Assembly: GCF_001682385.1 (NCBI RefSeq)
Contig: NZ_CP016210.1
Coordinates: 1,302,001-1,366,000, forward strand
Direction of reading: 5' to 3'
Length of the DNA: 64,000 nucleotides
DNA from: Azoarcus olearius
GTDB taxonomy: Bacteria > Pseudomonadota > Gammaproteobacteria > Burkholderiales > Rhodocyclaceae
In this document: positions 30,319-39,689 of the stretch, in pieces
Layout of the letters: each line of letters opens with the position of its first letter
Position numbering within the stretch: position 1 is the stretch's first letter
The notes under the pieces: model-generated
The model's database searches: none
What the model saw: the letters and a program-made list of their open reading frames with translations, nothing else
Told to the model about the DNA's origin: nothing
Made by a program: the position numbers and the translations under genes

Positions 30319-30688
30319 GGGGTTCTCCAAAGGGGCGGGCGCTTCCGGCGGGGGCAGGGGCAGGGCGGCGGTGGCCCGGGTGAGGGCCGCGCCGGCTGTC
30401 GGTGCTCAACCGAGCGGGGCGAAGCCTGAATTGTTGACCACGACAGGCCGGACGTGGCGCCGAAATGCGCTGCCGGGTGTCGCAGGCTCCTTTCTTCCTG
30501 GCGCTGAACCTCGTTTCATCGCTTGCCTGAACACCCCTCCGCGCGGCACCTCCTTGCCGGAAGGCGGCAGATGTTGCCGTTGAAGCGGCAGCGTTCTGCC
30601 CGTCTTGCCCGCGGCGCCTGCATCTCGTCGTCATGGAACGAATGTTGCGCAGGCGCTCGTGTCCCTATGCCCACGACAGGAGCGCCTC
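30319..30688. other. Gene-free stretch upstream of hyi
   Basis: 370 bases with no supported coding frame. It must contain the promoters for hyi-ttuD (leftward) and for the hypothetical gene at 30689 (rightward). I see no clear consensus boxes, inverted repeats or terminators in it. Confidence 0.45.
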
Positions 30689-31186
30689 ATGAGAATCGGT
30701 GTGTCCGCCCCGGACCTGTACGCCAGCCAGACCGCCACCACCGCAAGCCAGGCGGGTGGGCGAAGCGGTTCCACGCCCTTTGCCGCCATCCTCGATGCGA
30801 TGACGACGCAAGCCGCCGCGGCACCCCAGACCAGCCGGACCTCCAAAGCCGCGCCGACGGATTCCGGCACGGCGAAAGAGGCCACGCAACTCGACTTCAC
30901 CAGCATGACCCGCCAGGAGCTGTTCGACTGGATGAACAGCCAGTTGCGCGCCGGGAAGATGACGCTCGACGAGAGCACCTGCTTTCTGGGGATGACGCTG
31001 AAGATTTCGGCTGCCACCGGCCAGCAGGTGGACATGGCGACCGATACCACGCGCGAGAACTTCCTCGAGAGGGCGCGGCTCGGGATCGAGGGCGCGCTGT
31101 GGCGGCATGATCAGGATCTGGCCCGGCGGCTGGGCGAGACGGTGGACATCATGCTGCGGCGGCAGGGGGAAGCGGCAGGGGTTTGA
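30689..31186 (+). CDS. Hypothetical protein, Thr/Ala-rich N-terminus
   Basis: 165 residues. The first ~65 are low-complexity (Ala, Thr, Ser, Gln-rich); the rest is a folded-looking helical part with DFTSMTRQELFDWMNSQL and LDESTCFLGMTLKISAAT, no signal peptide and no membrane segment. AGGAG lies 7 bases before the ATG at 30689; the longer open frame upstream lacks a ribosome site. I do not recognise the family. The N-terminal composition resembles flagellar or secreted hook-type linkers, but no motif proves this. It is followed by a dispersed repeat and a strong bidirectional terminator. Confidence 0.7.
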   Translation: MRIGVSAPDLYASQTATTASQAGGRSGSTPFAAILDAMTTQAAAAPQTSRTSKAAPTDSGTAKEATQLDFTSMTRQELFDWMNSQLRAGKMTLDESTCFLGMTLKISAATGQQVDMATDTTRENFLERARLGIEGALWRHDQDLARRLGETVDIMLRRQGEAAGV

Positions 31187-31204
31187 TGGGGGAGTGCATT
31201 TTGC

Positions 31205-31370
31205 TGCCTCAGACAGAGCTGACCCCATCCCCACCCCGACCCTCCCCTTGAAGGGGAGAGGGCAGGCCAGCCCAGGAGTCTCCGCTTCGCTCCGCCACTC
31301 CGGCGGCACCGAGCAATGCTCTGCGAAACCTCGCCCGCGCCCCTTGAAAGGGAGGGGGAGGAACTGGCTA
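31205..31370. repeat. Dispersed G/C-palindrome repeat, copy 2
   Basis: Contains ACCCCATCCCCACCCC, the end palindrome CCTCCCCTTGAAGGGGAG (31243-31260 region), the stem module CACCGAGCAATGCTCTGCGAAACC and a final CCCCTTGAAAGGGAGGGG. The order of modules is that of copies 1 and 3, with divergence in the centre. Confidence 0.8.
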
Positions 31371-31396
31371 TACACCATCGCTTGGCTGCTTCTCTG

Positions 31397-31440
31397 CAAA
31401 AAGAAACGGCGACCACGCGGGTGGTCGCCGTTTCTTTTTG
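31397..31440. terminator. Bidirectional terminator between the hypothetical gene and lldP
   Basis: Perfect 20-bp inverted repeat (CAAAAAGAAACGGCGACCAC and its complement) around a 4-base loop GCGG. The A and T ends give U tracts in both directions; it serves lldP (minus strand) and the gene at 30689. Confidence 0.92.
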
Positions 31441-31494
31441 CCCGCATGAGGAAAGCAGACCGCCTTCCTCACACGGCAGCAGCACCGCGAACGA

Positions 31495-33141
31495 TCAGGG
31501 GATCATCCAGGTGAACACATAGGCCTGCAGCGTGGTGATCACGCCCACCATCGCGGCGAACATCAGGCTGTGCTTTACGGTGAAGCGGAACAGGTCGGAT
31601 TCCTTGCCGACCAGGCCGACCGCCGCGCAGGCCACGGCGATGGACTGCGGCGAGATCATCTTGCCGGTGACGCCGCCGGTGGTATTGGCCGCCACCAGCA
31701 GGGTGTCGGAGACGCCGACCTGATGGGCGGTGGTGGCCTGCAGCGAGCAGAACAGCGCGTTGGACGAGGTGTCCGAACCGGTGAGGAACACGCCCAGCCA
31801 GCCGAGGAAGGGGCTGAAGAACGGGAATAGCGCGCCGGTGCCGGCCAGCAGCAGGGCCAGGGTGGCGGAGAGGCCGGAGTAGTTGGCCACGAAGGCGAAC
31901 GCCAGCACCATGCCGATGGAGTAGATCGGGCGCTTCAGCTCGACCACGGTTTCCTTCAGCGCCTTGGCGGCTTCACCGCCGCGCATGCCGAGCACGACCA
32001 TGCTGACCAGCGCCGAGATGAAGATCGCGGTGCCGGTGGCCGACAGGATGTCCAGCTTGTACACCGCGGCGTACGGGGTAGCCTGGGCGACGATCGGCTC
32101 CATCTTGATGACGAGCTTGTCGAGCATCGGCACCGGGAACTGGAACACCGTGGAGTACAGCGCGCCGCCGCTGGCGAACAGCGCCTTGAAGGGCTTCAGG
32201 CTCCAGACGGTGACGATGGCGGTGAGGATCACGAACGGCGACCACGCCTTGGCGATCTGGCCAAAGCCGTAGTGCCTGTCCTCGCCCAGTTCGGCGTGGT
32301 GCTGCTGGTCGAAGCGGAAGATGTTCTTCGGCTTCCAGTTCTTCAGGAAGATCGTCAGGCAGATCAGGCTGACCAGCGCGGAGGTGATGTCCGGCAGTTC
32401 CGGCCCGATGTAGTTGGCGGTGAAGAACTGGGTGACCGCGAAGGAACCGCCGGCCACGATGACCGCGGGCCAGGTTTCCTTGATGCCGCGCCAGCCATCC
32501 ATCATCGCCACCAGCCAGAACGGCACGATCATCGACAGCAGCGGCAGCTGGCGGCCGGCCATCTGGCCGATCTTGAACGGGTCGATGCCGGTAACCTGGC
32601 CGCCGACGATGATGGGAATGCCCATGGCGCCGAAGGCCACCGGGGCGGTGTTGGCGATCAGGCACAGGCCGGCGGCGTACAGCGGGTTGAAGCCCAGGCC
32701 CACCAGCAGCGCGGCGGTGATGGCCACCGGGGCGCCGAAGCCGGCCGCACCTTCCAGGAAGGCGCCGAACGAGAAGCCCACCAGCAGCATCTGCAGGCGC
32801 TGGTCGTCGGTGATCGACACCACCGAGGCGCGGATGATGTCGAACTGGCCGGTCTTGACCGTGATCTTGTAGAGGAAGACCGCGGCGATGATGATCCACG
32901 CGATCGGCCACAGCCCGTACAGGAAGCCGTAGCCCGCCGCGGCCAGCGCCATCGGCACCGGCATCTGGTAGAAGAGGATGGCCACCGCGAGCGCGATGGC
33001 GACGGTGATGGTGCCGGCCACATGGCCCTTCATGCGCAGCACGGCCAGTGCGACGAAGAAGAAGATGATCGGTAGTGCGGCGACCAGCGCAGACAACCAG
33101 AGGTTGCCGAGCGGATCGTAGATCTGCATCCAGGGTTGCAT
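31495..33141 (-). CDS. lldP: L-lactate permease
   Basis: Proton-coupled lactate (and glycolate) uptake transporter of the inner membrane. 548 residues, the normal length of LldP/GlcA, with about 12-14 helices. Conserved family segments: the N-terminal [44 protein letters not shown] and [23 protein letters not shown] lies 8 bases before the ATG at 33141; a TTG one codon earlier is possible but less likely. Upstream on the same strand is the dld-lldFGE cluster after a dispersed repeat. Lactate regulation by LldR is expected; no lldR-type operator was found directly upstream of lldP, so it may be transcribed from lldE. Confidence 0.96.
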   Translation of the reverse strand: MQPWMQIYDPLGNLWLSALVAALPIIFFFVALAVLRMKGHVAGTITVAIALAVAILFYQMPVPMALAAAGYGFLYGLWPIAWIIIAAVFLYKITVKTGQFDIIRASVVSITDDQRLQMLLVGFSFGAFLEGAAGFGAPVAITAALLVGLGFNPLYAAGLCLIANTAPVAFGAMGIPIIVGGQVTGIDPFKIGQMAGRQLPLLSMIVPFWLVAMMDGWRGIKETWPAVIVAGGSFAVTQFFTANYIGPELPDITSALVSLICLTIFLKNWKPKNIFRFDQQHHAELGEDRHYGFGQIAKAWSPFVILTAIVTVWSLKPFKALFASGGALYSTVFQFPVPMLDKLVIKMEPIVAQATPYAAVYKLDILSATGTAIFISALVSMVVLGMRGGEAAKALKETVVELKRPIYSIGMVLAFAFVANYSGLSATLALLLAGTGALFPFFSPFLGWLGVFLTGSDTSSNALFCSLQATTAHQVGVSDTLLVAANTTGGVTGKMISPQSIAVACAAVGLVGKESDLFRFTVKHSLMFAAMVGVITTLQAYVFTWMIP

Positions 33142-33204
33142 CAAAGGGACTCCTACGGTGGGTGGGTGTGATCTGTTGCGAGCCGGGTGGCTGGCCGCGG
33201 GCGA

Positions 33205-33385
33205 CGGCTTTGCCCCCTCCCCTTCAAGGGGAGGGCAGGGGTGGGGATGGGGTCACTCGCAGCGCTGCTTCAACCCCCTCCCCCTCCCGGCCGGAAGCCG
33301 GTGCCGAAAGGCACTGTCGTTCGGTCGGCAGCGAGCGATGCTCGCTGAAACCCCGCCCTCACCCCCCTTGAAGGGGGAGGGGTTT
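33205..33385. repeat. Dispersed G/C-palindrome repeat, copy 3
   Basis: CCTCCCCTTCAAGGGGAGG (from 33217), GGGGTGGGGATGGGGT, a centre, CCCCCTCCCCCTCCC, the stem module GCAGCGAGCGATGCTCGCTGA with GAAACCCC, and a final CCCCCTTGAAGGGGGAGGGG (to about 33382). It fills most of the 368-base gap between lldP and dld. Confidence 0.85.
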
Positions 33386-33509
33386 CGACCCACTGTCGCC
33401 TGCCACGCCGGGGCTTCGGGGCGGCTTCCGGTTCAACGGGCACAGCCCGCCCCCACGGAAGGGCCGGAGCCCTCTCCGCGCGGGGACAGCGCCGGGGGTC
33501 TGGCGGTGG

Positions 33510-36287
33510 TCAGCAGCTGGCCATGCGGGCGGCCTCCGCGCTGCACTCGTCCAGCAGATGGACGATGGAGCGATACGGCACGCCGCTGGCGTGGGTGAGG
33601 CCGATCTCGCAGGTCTGGTTGCTGGAGTAGCCGCCGCAGCAGCCGGAGGGCACTTCCAGCTTGCGCAGTGCGTGCGCATTGAGTTCTGGCACCGCGAAGC
33701 CGCGGTCGCCGCCGAAGCCGCAGCACTTCACCTCGGGCGGCATCACCACCTGCTCGGCGCAGGCGGCGGCGAGCTGCTTCAGCTTGGCCTCGAAGCCCAT
33801 GCGGCGGGCGGAGCAGTTGAGGTGCACCAGCACCGGGTCGGCCTTCTTCTGCAGCATCAGGCGGGGCAGCAGGGCGTCGTGGGCGAATTCGACCAGGTCG
33901 AACACCTTCAGGCGTTCGGCGAGGAAGGTCTTCATGCGCAGCGTGCAGGCGCTGGCATCGAGCACGATCGGGTACTCGCCATAGTTGCTGGCCTTCATCA
34001 GCGCGGCTTCCACTTCGGCCGACTTGGCGTCGGCTTCCGCCGCCAGGCCCTTGCTGGCGAAGGACTGGCCGCAGCACAGGCTGTTCACCCCGTCCGGCAC
34101 GATGGGGCGGTAGCCGGCGCGTTCCAGCACGCGGATCACCGTGGCCGAGAGCGCCTGCTCGGCCGAGTCGGCGCCAAACATGCGGCCGGCGCAGGTGGGG
34201 AAATACACGATCGGGTCACCCGCGCTGCGGCTGACCTGATAGCGCAGCGGCTGCGGGTGCGGCATGCCTTCCTTCCAGGCGCCGCCGCTCAGGCGGTTGA
34301 GCGCGCGGCTGCCGACGATGGCTTCGGCGAAGTGCCCGGCCTTGAGCGCGGTGCGCGCCAGCGCCTGGGTGGCGCCGAAGTGGTTGGCGGCAACGCGACC
34401 CAGGCTGCGCGCCACGCCGGAGAGCTTTTCGCCGCGCACTGCGCGGGTCAGCGCGCCGGTTTCGATGCCCACCGGGCAGGCGGTGGCGCACAGGCCGCAG
34501 GCGGCGCAGGTGTCCAGGCCCATGTAGAGGTAGTCCTCGCCGAGCTGGCCCGGCGCTTCGCCGGCGGCTTCGCGGCGCGACAGTTCGCGCCAGCCGACAA
34601 TGCGCTGGCGCGGCGACAGGGTGAGGCCGTGGGACGGGCACTGCGGCTCGCAGAAGCCGCACTCGATGCAGCGGTCCACCGCGGCGTAGAGCTGGCCCGC
34701 CGCGGGCATGGGCTTGAGGTGCTTGAGGTGGGCTTCGGCGTCGTCGTTGATGATGACGCCCGGGTTGAGCAGGCCTTCCGGATCGAAGAGCTGCTTAATC
34801 TCCTTCATCAGCCCGTAGGCCTGCGCGCCCCATTCCAGCTCAACGAAGGGCGCCATGTTGCGGCCGGTGCCGTGCTCGGCCTTCAGCGAGGCGTCGTACT
34901 TCTTCACCAGCGTGGCGCACAGCTCGTCCATGAAGGCGGCGTAGCGCGCCACCTCGGTGTCGATGCCGAAATCCTGCGTGAACACGAAGTGCACGTTCCC
35001 TTCCAGCGCGTGGCCGAAGATGATCGCCTCGTGATAGCCGTGCTTGGCGAAGAGGTGCTGAAGGTCGAGGCAGCAGGCCGCGAGGTCGGGCACCGCCACC
35101 GCCACGTCCTCGATGATGACCGTGGTGCCCGGCTTGCGCACCGCGCCCACCGCCGGGAAGGTGCCCTTGCGCACGTTCCACAGGCGCTCGATTTCGGCCG
35201 GGTCGGTGGTGAAGGCGGGCGCCTCGATCAGGGTGTAGGCCTGCAGTTCTTCAAGAATGGAATCCGTCTGCTGCCGCAGTTCGGCCGCGGACGGCGCGCG
35301 GGTTTCGATCAGCAGCGCGGTGGCGCCTTCGGACAGCGTCTTCAGCAGCGGCGGCATGCCCGGCTTGTGTGCCACGCAGCGCAGCGAGGCGCGGTCGAGC
35401 AGTTCCACCGCCGCCACCGGCCGCGCCTTCAGCCCGACCACCGCGCGGCAGGCGCTCTCCATGTCCTCGAAAAAGGCCAGCGCGCTCGCCTTGTGGGCAT
35501 GCTCCGGTACCGTGTTGTAGGTGACGCGCGAGATGAAGCCCAGCGTGCCTTCGGAGCCGATCATCAGGTGGGCGAGGATGTCCACCGGGTCGTGGTAATC
35601 CACCAGCGCGTTGAGGCTGTAGCCGGTGGTGTTCTTGATCTTGTACTTGCTGCGGATGCGCCCGGCCAACGCGGCATCGGCGCGCACGCCGTGGGCGAGG
35701 GCGCCCAGGCGGTCGAGCAGTTCGCCGTGGCTGTGGCGGAAGGCCGTCACGCTGGCGGCGTCGCCGGTATCGAGCACGGTGCCGTCGGCCAGCATCACGC
35801 GCAGCGAGGCCAGCGTGTTGTAGCTGTTCTGCGCGGTGCCGCAGCACATGCCGGAGCTGTTGTTGGCGGCAATGCCGCCGATCTTGGCAGCGTTGATCGA
35901 GGCCGGGTCCGGCCCGATCTTGCGCCCCAGCGGGGCGAGACGGCGATTGACCTCGGCGCCAACGATGGCCGGGCCCACTTCCACCGTGTTGCCGCCGTCG
36001 CCGATGCGGCAGGTCGCCAGCCCTTCGCCGAGCAGCACCAGCACGCCATCGGTAACCGCCTGCCCGCACAGGCTGGTGCCGGCGGCGCGGAAGGTGACCG
36101 AACGCTGATGCGCGCGGGCGATGCGCGTCACCTCGCGCACCTCGTCCTCGTCCTGCACCACCGCGACCACTTCGGGAATCAGGCGGTAGAAGCTGCCGTC
36201 GGTGCCATAGGCAAGGCGGCGCAGTTCGTCGGTGATGACGCGCTCGGCGGGCAGCCGCAGGCGCAGGGCGTCGATGAGAGCGGACAC
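33510..36287 (-). CDS. dld: FAD/4Fe-4S D-lactate dehydrogenase (Dld-II type fusion)
   Basis: 925-residue fusion that oxidises D-lactate (or glycolate) and feeds electrons onward via iron-sulfur centres. The N-terminal half is a PCMH/VAO-type FAD domain (RSVTFRAAGTSLCGQAVTDGV near 65-85 in parts: TFRAAGTSLCG, QAVTDG) with the FAD-linked C-terminal cap. The second half has two 4Fe-4S motifs, CIECGFCEPQCP and CAACGLCATACP, then two cysteine-rich CCG repeats (CCGQSFASKGL, CCGFGGDRGF). GTG start at 36287 with GGAGG 7 bases upstream. It lies downstream of lldFGE on the same strand. A 2-hydroxyglutarate dehydrogenase role is an alternative for this family. Confidence 0.9.
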   Translation of the reverse strand: MSALIDALRLRLPAERVITDELRRLAYGTDGSFYRLIPEVVAVVQDEDEVREVTRIARAHQRSVTFRAAGTSLCGQAVTDGVLVLLGEGLATCRIGDGGNTVEVGPAIVGAEVNRRLAPLGRKIGPDPASINAAKIGGIAANNSSGMCCGTAQNSYNTLASLRVMLADGTVLDTGDAASVTAFRHSHGELLDRLGALAHGVRADAALAGRIRSKYKIKNTTGYSLNALVDYHDPVDILAHLMIGSEGTLGFISRVTYNTVPEHAHKASALAFFEDMESACRAVVGLKARPVAAVELLDRASLRCVAHKPGMPPLLKTLSEGATALLIETRAPSAAELRQQTDSILEELQAYTLIEAPAFTTDPAEIERLWNVRKGTFPAVGAVRKPGTTVIIEDVAVAVPDLAACCLDLQHLFAKHGYHEAIIFGHALEGNVHFVFTQDFGIDTEVARYAAFMDELCATLVKKYDASLKAEHGTGRNMAPFVELEWGAQAYGLMKEIKQLFDPEGLLNPGVIINDDAEAHLKHLKPMPAAGQLYAAVDRCIECGFCEPQCPSHGLTLSPRQRIVGWRELSRREAAGEAPGQLGEDYLYMGLDTCAACGLCATACPVGIETGALTRAVRGEKLSGVARSLGRVAANHFGATQALARTALKAGHFAEAIVGSRALNRLSGGAWKEGMPHPQPLRYQVSRSAGDPIVYFPTCAGRMFGADSAEQALSATVIRVLERAGYRPIVPDGVNSLCCGQSFASKGLAAEADAKSAEVEAALMKASNYGEYPIVLDASACTLRMKTFLAERLKVFDLVEFAHDALLPRLMLQKKADPVLVHLNCSARRMGFEAKLKQLAAACAEQVVMPPEVKCCGFGGDRGFAVPELNAHALRKLEVPSGCCGGYSSNQTCEIGLTHASGVPYRSIVHLLDECSAEAARMASC

Positions 36288-36347
36288 AGGGGTTCCTCCC
36301 GGGGAAGGGATGGTTGGGTGTGGGGTGGATTGGGGGCCGGGGGCGGC

Positions 36348-36455
36348 GGTTTTCTCCTCCCCCTTCAAGGGGGAGGCTGGGAGGGGGATGGGGTTGGGCT
36401 CAGCGCCGCAATGACCCCATCCCCACCCCAACCCTCCCCTTGAAGGGGAGGGGGA
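36348..36455. repeat. Dispersed G/C-palindrome repeat, copy 4 (compact full palindrome)
   Basis: The simplest copy: CTCCCCCTTCAAGGGGGAG (36357-36375), GGGAGGGGGATGGGGT, about 24 central bases, ACCCCATCCCCACCCC and CCTCCCCTTGAAGGGGAGG at the right end (to about 36450). The whole 108 bases can fold into one long hairpin. It lies between lldF and dld, inside the lactate operon. Confidence 0.88.
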
Positions 36456-36496
36456 AAACCGCTGCGCTTATCCGTGCGCCGGGGCGGGATTTACCG

Positions 36497-37948
36497 TCAA
36501 GGTCGCTCTTTCAACATGTCCCTCAGCCTTCGCGGTGCAGGTTGCAGGGGCGTGCGCGCCACGGTCCAGCCGCCTTGCTTGCGGGGGGTGAGGGCACGGA
36601 AGCGGGTGGCCAGCCAGCTGAAGGCGCGGTAGGCGGCGGGGTGGCCATACACCCGCGCCCAAATGCGCCACAGCAGGCTGATCTTCGGATCGTAAGCGGC
36701 GCCCTGGCCGACCATCGCCGGGTGGGCGTGGGGCGCGCTGTTGGCTTCGCCGCGCAGGCGGATCAGCAGTTCGGGAATCGGGATCTTCACCGGGCAGACC
36801 TCGCCACAGGCACCGCACAGGCTGGAGGCGGTGGGCAGCAGATGGGTCTGCTCCAGGCCCATCATGTGCGGCGAGACGATCTTGCCGATGGGGCCGGGGT
36901 AGGTGGTGCCGTAGGCGTGGCCGCCGATGCGGGTGTAGACCGGGCAGTGGTTCATGCAGGCGCCGCAGCGGATGCACTGCAGCGTCTTGCGCAGTTGCTC
37001 GTCGGCATACGCCTGGCTGCGGCCGTTGTCGAGCAGCACCAGGTGCACTTCCTCGGGGCCGTCGCGGTCGTCGCTGCGGCGCGGGCCGGAGATCAGGTTG
37101 AAGTAGGTGGACACCGCCTGGCCGGTGGCCGAGCGGGTGAGGATGGAATACAGCGGCGCGACGTGCTCCAGCTTTTCCACCACCTTCTCGATGCCGGTGA
37201 TGGCGATATGAACCTTGGGCACCGTGGTGCACATGCGGCCGTTGCCTTCGTTTTCCACCAGGCACAGCGTGCCGGTTTCGGCGACCGCGAAATTGACGCC
37301 GGAGAGGCCGATGTCGGCCACCTCGAACTTCTCGCGCAGCACGCGGCGTCCGATCTGGATCAGCGCATCGACGTTGTCGGTGTAATCGACACCGGGAATC
37401 TTCTCGGCGAACAGCTTCGCAATCTGCTGCTTGGTCTGGTGGATCGCCGGCATGATGATGTGCGAGGGTTTCTCGCCGGCGAGCTGGACGATGTACTCGC
37501 CCATGTCCGACTCCAGCGCCCCGACGCCGGCCGCTTCCATCGCGTGGTTGAACTCGATCTCCTCGCTGACCATCGACTTGCCCTTGACGATCAGCCGGGC
37601 CCGGTGGGCCTGGGCGATGCCGAGCATGATCGCGTTGGCTTCCTCGGGCGTTTCCGCCCAATGCACCTTCACGCCGTTGCGGGTCAGGTTGGCTTCGAGC
37701 TGTTCGAGCAGATCGGGCAGTTTGGAGAGGCTGTACTGGCGGATGGCCTCGGACAGGCTGCGCAACGACACCAGCTCGGATTCGTCCGGAAACTGGGCGA
37801 GACGCTTGGCCATCAGGAAATCCATCGCGCCGCGGAAGCTCTGGCGCAGATGCGGGTCATTCACCGCCGCGTGCATGCGCTCGCGCAGCGCCTGCGCGGA
37901 GACGATGGCGATGGGCTGGCCGGCGGTGGTGTGCGTCTGGCCGTTCAT
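36497..37948 (-). CDS. lldF: L-lactate dehydrogenase iron-sulfur subunit LldF/LutB
   Basis: Middle subunit of the LldEFG (LutABC) L-lactate oxidation complex. 483 residues. The N-terminal LUD domain is shared with LldG (VADIGLSGVNFAVAETGTLCLVENEGNGR region, given in parts: DIGLSGVNFAVAETG, LVENEGN). Two 4Fe-4S motifs: CIRCGACMNHCPVY (near 305-318) and SLCGACGEVCPVKIP (near 357-371). A C-terminal DUF3390-like tail follows. Start at the ATG at 37948, which overlaps lldG by 4 bases. Operon lldE-lldG-lldF-(repeat)-dld. Confidence 0.95.
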   Translation of the reverse strand: MNGQTHTTAGQPIAIVSAQALRERMHAAVNDPHLRQSFRGAMDFLMAKRLAQFPDESELVSLRSLSEAIRQYSLSKLPDLLEQLEANLTRNGVKVHWAETPEEANAIMLGIAQAHRARLIVKGKSMVSEEIEFNHAMEAAGVGALESDMGEYIVQLAGEKPSHIIMPAIHQTKQQIAKLFAEKIPGVDYTDNVDALIQIGRRVLREKFEVADIGLSGVNFAVAETGTLCLVENEGNGRMCTTVPKVHIAITGIEKVVEKLEHVAPLYSILTRSATGQAVSTYFNLISGPRRSDDRDGPEEVHLVLLDNGRSQAYADEQLRKTLQCIRCGACMNHCPVYTRIGGHAYGTTYPGPIGKIVSPHMMGLEQTHLLPTASSLCGACGEVCPVKIPIPELLIRLRGEANSAPHAHPAMVGQGAAYDPKISLLWRIWARVYGHPAAYRAFSWLATRFRALTPRKQGGWTVARTPLQPAPRRLRDMLKERP

Positions 37949-38619
37949 TGCGCGTCTCCCTCGGCGTTGATCACGATCACCACCAGTTCCTTGGGGCCGT
38001 GGGCGCCGTAGGCCAGCGTCTGCTGGATGTCGGCGGTTTTCGACGGGCCGGAGATCAGCAGCGCATTGGTGGGCAGGCCGGCGGCCCAGTTCTCGGCGCG
38101 CAGCGCGTCGAAGAAGGTGGGGTGGATGTGGTTGGCGTCCAGCAGCGCGAAGTGGATCGGCGGCACCAGCGACAGCGTGCGCGGCGCCGCGGCCGAGGCC
38201 CACACGATCAGGCTGCCGGTTTCGGCAATGGCGCCGCGGGTCTGGGTGAAGCCGGCATCCACCGTGTGGAAGAGGTCGGCCTTCAGTTGCTCGAACTCGC
38301 CTTGCCAGGGGCGCAGCGCGGTCGCGCCAAAGCCGGTGGCGTGCAAGCGGGCGCCGGCGGGCGTGTCGGCACCGTACATCAGCGTGCCGATCTGCTTTTG
38401 CGCGCACAGGCTGGCCAGGAGGTCAGGCCAATCCGCTGCGGTGCTGACGTGCACTTCGGCATGGAAGCCTTCGATGCCGGTGCGAAAGCGCGCGAGGCGG
38501 TCGGCCTTCGATTCGTTGCGTGCGCGGGTGGCGTAATGCTCGGCCGGATCGGGCAGGGCATTGGGCTGGGCCGGTTGGGCGGCGCGCAGCTTGGCCAGGA
38601 TGCGGTCGCGGGCGCTCAT
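37945..38619 (-). CDS. lldG: L-lactate utilisation protein LldG/LutC
   Basis: LUD-domain protein of 224 residues, third component of LldEFG. The N-terminus MSARDRILAKLRAAQ and the C-terminal LUD core (AGFTQTRGAIAETGSLIVW and LLISGPSKTADIQQTLAYGAHGP, given in parts: AETGSLIVWASAAAPR, ISGPSKTADIQQTLAYG) match the LutC family. It has no iron-sulfur cysteines. Overlaps lldE (upstream) and lldF (downstream) by 4 bases each, so the three are translationally coupled. Confidence 0.94.
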   Translation of the reverse strand: MSARDRILAKLRAAQPAQPNALPDPAEHYATRARNESKADRLARFRTGIEGFHAEVHVSTAADWPDLLASLCAQKQIGTLMYGADTPAGARLHATGFGATALRPWQGEFEQLKADLFHTVDAGFTQTRGAIAETGSLIVWASAAAPRTLSLVPPIHFALLDANHIHPTFFDALRAENWAAGLPTNALLISGPSKTADIQQTLAYGAHGPKELVVIVINAEGDAQ

Positions 38620-39422
38620 GCCTTACCTCCGGTACGGCGCAGCAGGAAAGTCGCCAGATGCTCGCCCGGCAGCGAGGGCTTGGCGCGACCGGCGTCCTGG
38701 TCTTCCTTCGCGGCGCGGCCGGTGATGTTGAGCATGCAGCCGCAGTCGGCGGTCACCATCTGCGCGGCGCCGGTCGCCTTCAGCGACGCCACCTTGTCGC
38801 TGACCATGGCGGTGGACACGTCCGGGTGCTTGAGCGAGAAGGTGCCGCCGAAGCCGCAGCATTCGGATTCGTGGTCGTGGTGGGCGAGGGTGACGTTGCC
38901 CAACCGCGCCAGCAGTTCGCGGCCGACCAGATGTGTACCCATCTCGCGGCGGGCGGAACAGGAGGTGTGCAGCGTCACCGTGGTGGCCGGGCCTTGGTCC
39001 TGGCGGTTAAAGCCGACCACGTGGAGCAGGAATTCGGCGAATTCAAAGGTGCGTTCGGAGATCGCCGCGGCCTTCGCCTTCAGCGCCGGGTCGTCGCCCA
39101 CCGCCTTTTCCCAGTGCCAGCGCAGCATGCCGCCACAGGAGCCGGACGGCACCACGATGGGGTAGTCGCCCGGAAAGAGATCGAGCTGCGAAGCCACCAC
39201 CTGGCGCGCCTCGCCGGGAAAACCGCTGGTGAAGGCCGGCTGGCCGCAGCAGGTCTGGTTGTCCGGGAAGATCACGCGGATGCCTTCGCGCTCCAGCAGT
39301 GCAATGGCGTCCATGCCCGCCTCGGGGACGAACATGTCCACCAGACAGGTGCCGTAGAAATACACCGCTTGCGGGCGGGGCGGGTAGGTGCGCGCGGGCG
39401 CACCGGCTGCGGGATGACTCAC
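38616..39422 (-). CDS. lldE: L-lactate dehydrogenase Fe-S subunit LldE/LutA
   Basis: 268-residue CCG-domain protein and the first gene of the lactate oxidation operon. Two cysteine-rich repeats are visible: NQTCCGQPAFTSGF with SGSCGGML, and HTSCSARREMG with ECCGFGGTFS and ADCGCMLN. GTG start at 39422 with AGGAGGAGA directly upstream. The promoter region contains an LldR/PdhR-type operator at 39495-39511 and is shared with the divergent lldR gene. Confidence 0.94.
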   Translation of the reverse strand: MSHPAAGAPARTYPPRPQAVYFYGTCLVDMFVPEAGMDAIALLEREGIRVIFPDNQTCCGQPAFTSGFPGEARQVVASQLDLFPGDYPIVVPSGSCGGMLRWHWEKAVGDDPALKAKAAAISERTFEFAEFLLHVVGFNRQDQGPATTVTLHTSCSARREMGTHLVGRELLARLGNVTLAHHDHESECCGFGGTFSLKHPDVSTAMVSDKVASLKATGAAQMVTADCGCMLNITGRAAKEDQDAGRAKPSLPGEHLATFLLRRTGGKA

Positions 39423-39494
39423 CTCTCCTCCTGTCCGGGCTCTGTGCCCGGTGCGTGTCGCGTCACGCTGACTGTTCGTTTCAGTCTTTTCGGT

Positions 39495-39511
39495 AAATTG
39501 GTAAGACCAAT
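39495..39511. promoter_or_regulatory. LldR operator O1 (AATTGGT-N3-ACCAATT)
   Basis: Perfect 7-3-7 palindrome about 75 bases upstream of lldE. It matches the GntR/FadR-type TTGGTnnnACCAA consensus of LldR and PdhR regulators. The spacer is AAG. Confidence 0.82.
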
Positions 39512-39657
39512 TAATGCCGTGGAAAGCAATCTACGTCCTAAGCGCAGCGAAGTCAATCTTCTACAAGACTCAGGTGTTTGATTTGTAGGCAAACCCCGGG
39601 AAAACCTCTAGCCCGCCCGGTGTTTTGCCTTGAGACGCATCAAAGCCGAAAGTAAAA

Positions 39658-39674
39658 TTTTGGTCAGACCAATT
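39658..39674. promoter_or_regulatory. LldR operator O2 (TTGGT-CAG-ACCAA)
   Basis: Second copy of the operator, TTGGTCAGACCAA (39660-39672), 163 bases from O1 centre to centre and 16-30 bases before the lldR start codon. Paired operators flanking a divergent promoter suggest autoregulation and DNA looping, as described for E. coli lldPRD. Confidence 0.8.
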
Positions 39675-39689
39675 CAGGGGTGCCCCGTC

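Noticed and set aside
33558-36443. 961-residue plus-strand frame opposite dld
   Set aside because: Same reason: shadow of the dld gene, no ribosome site, skewed composition.
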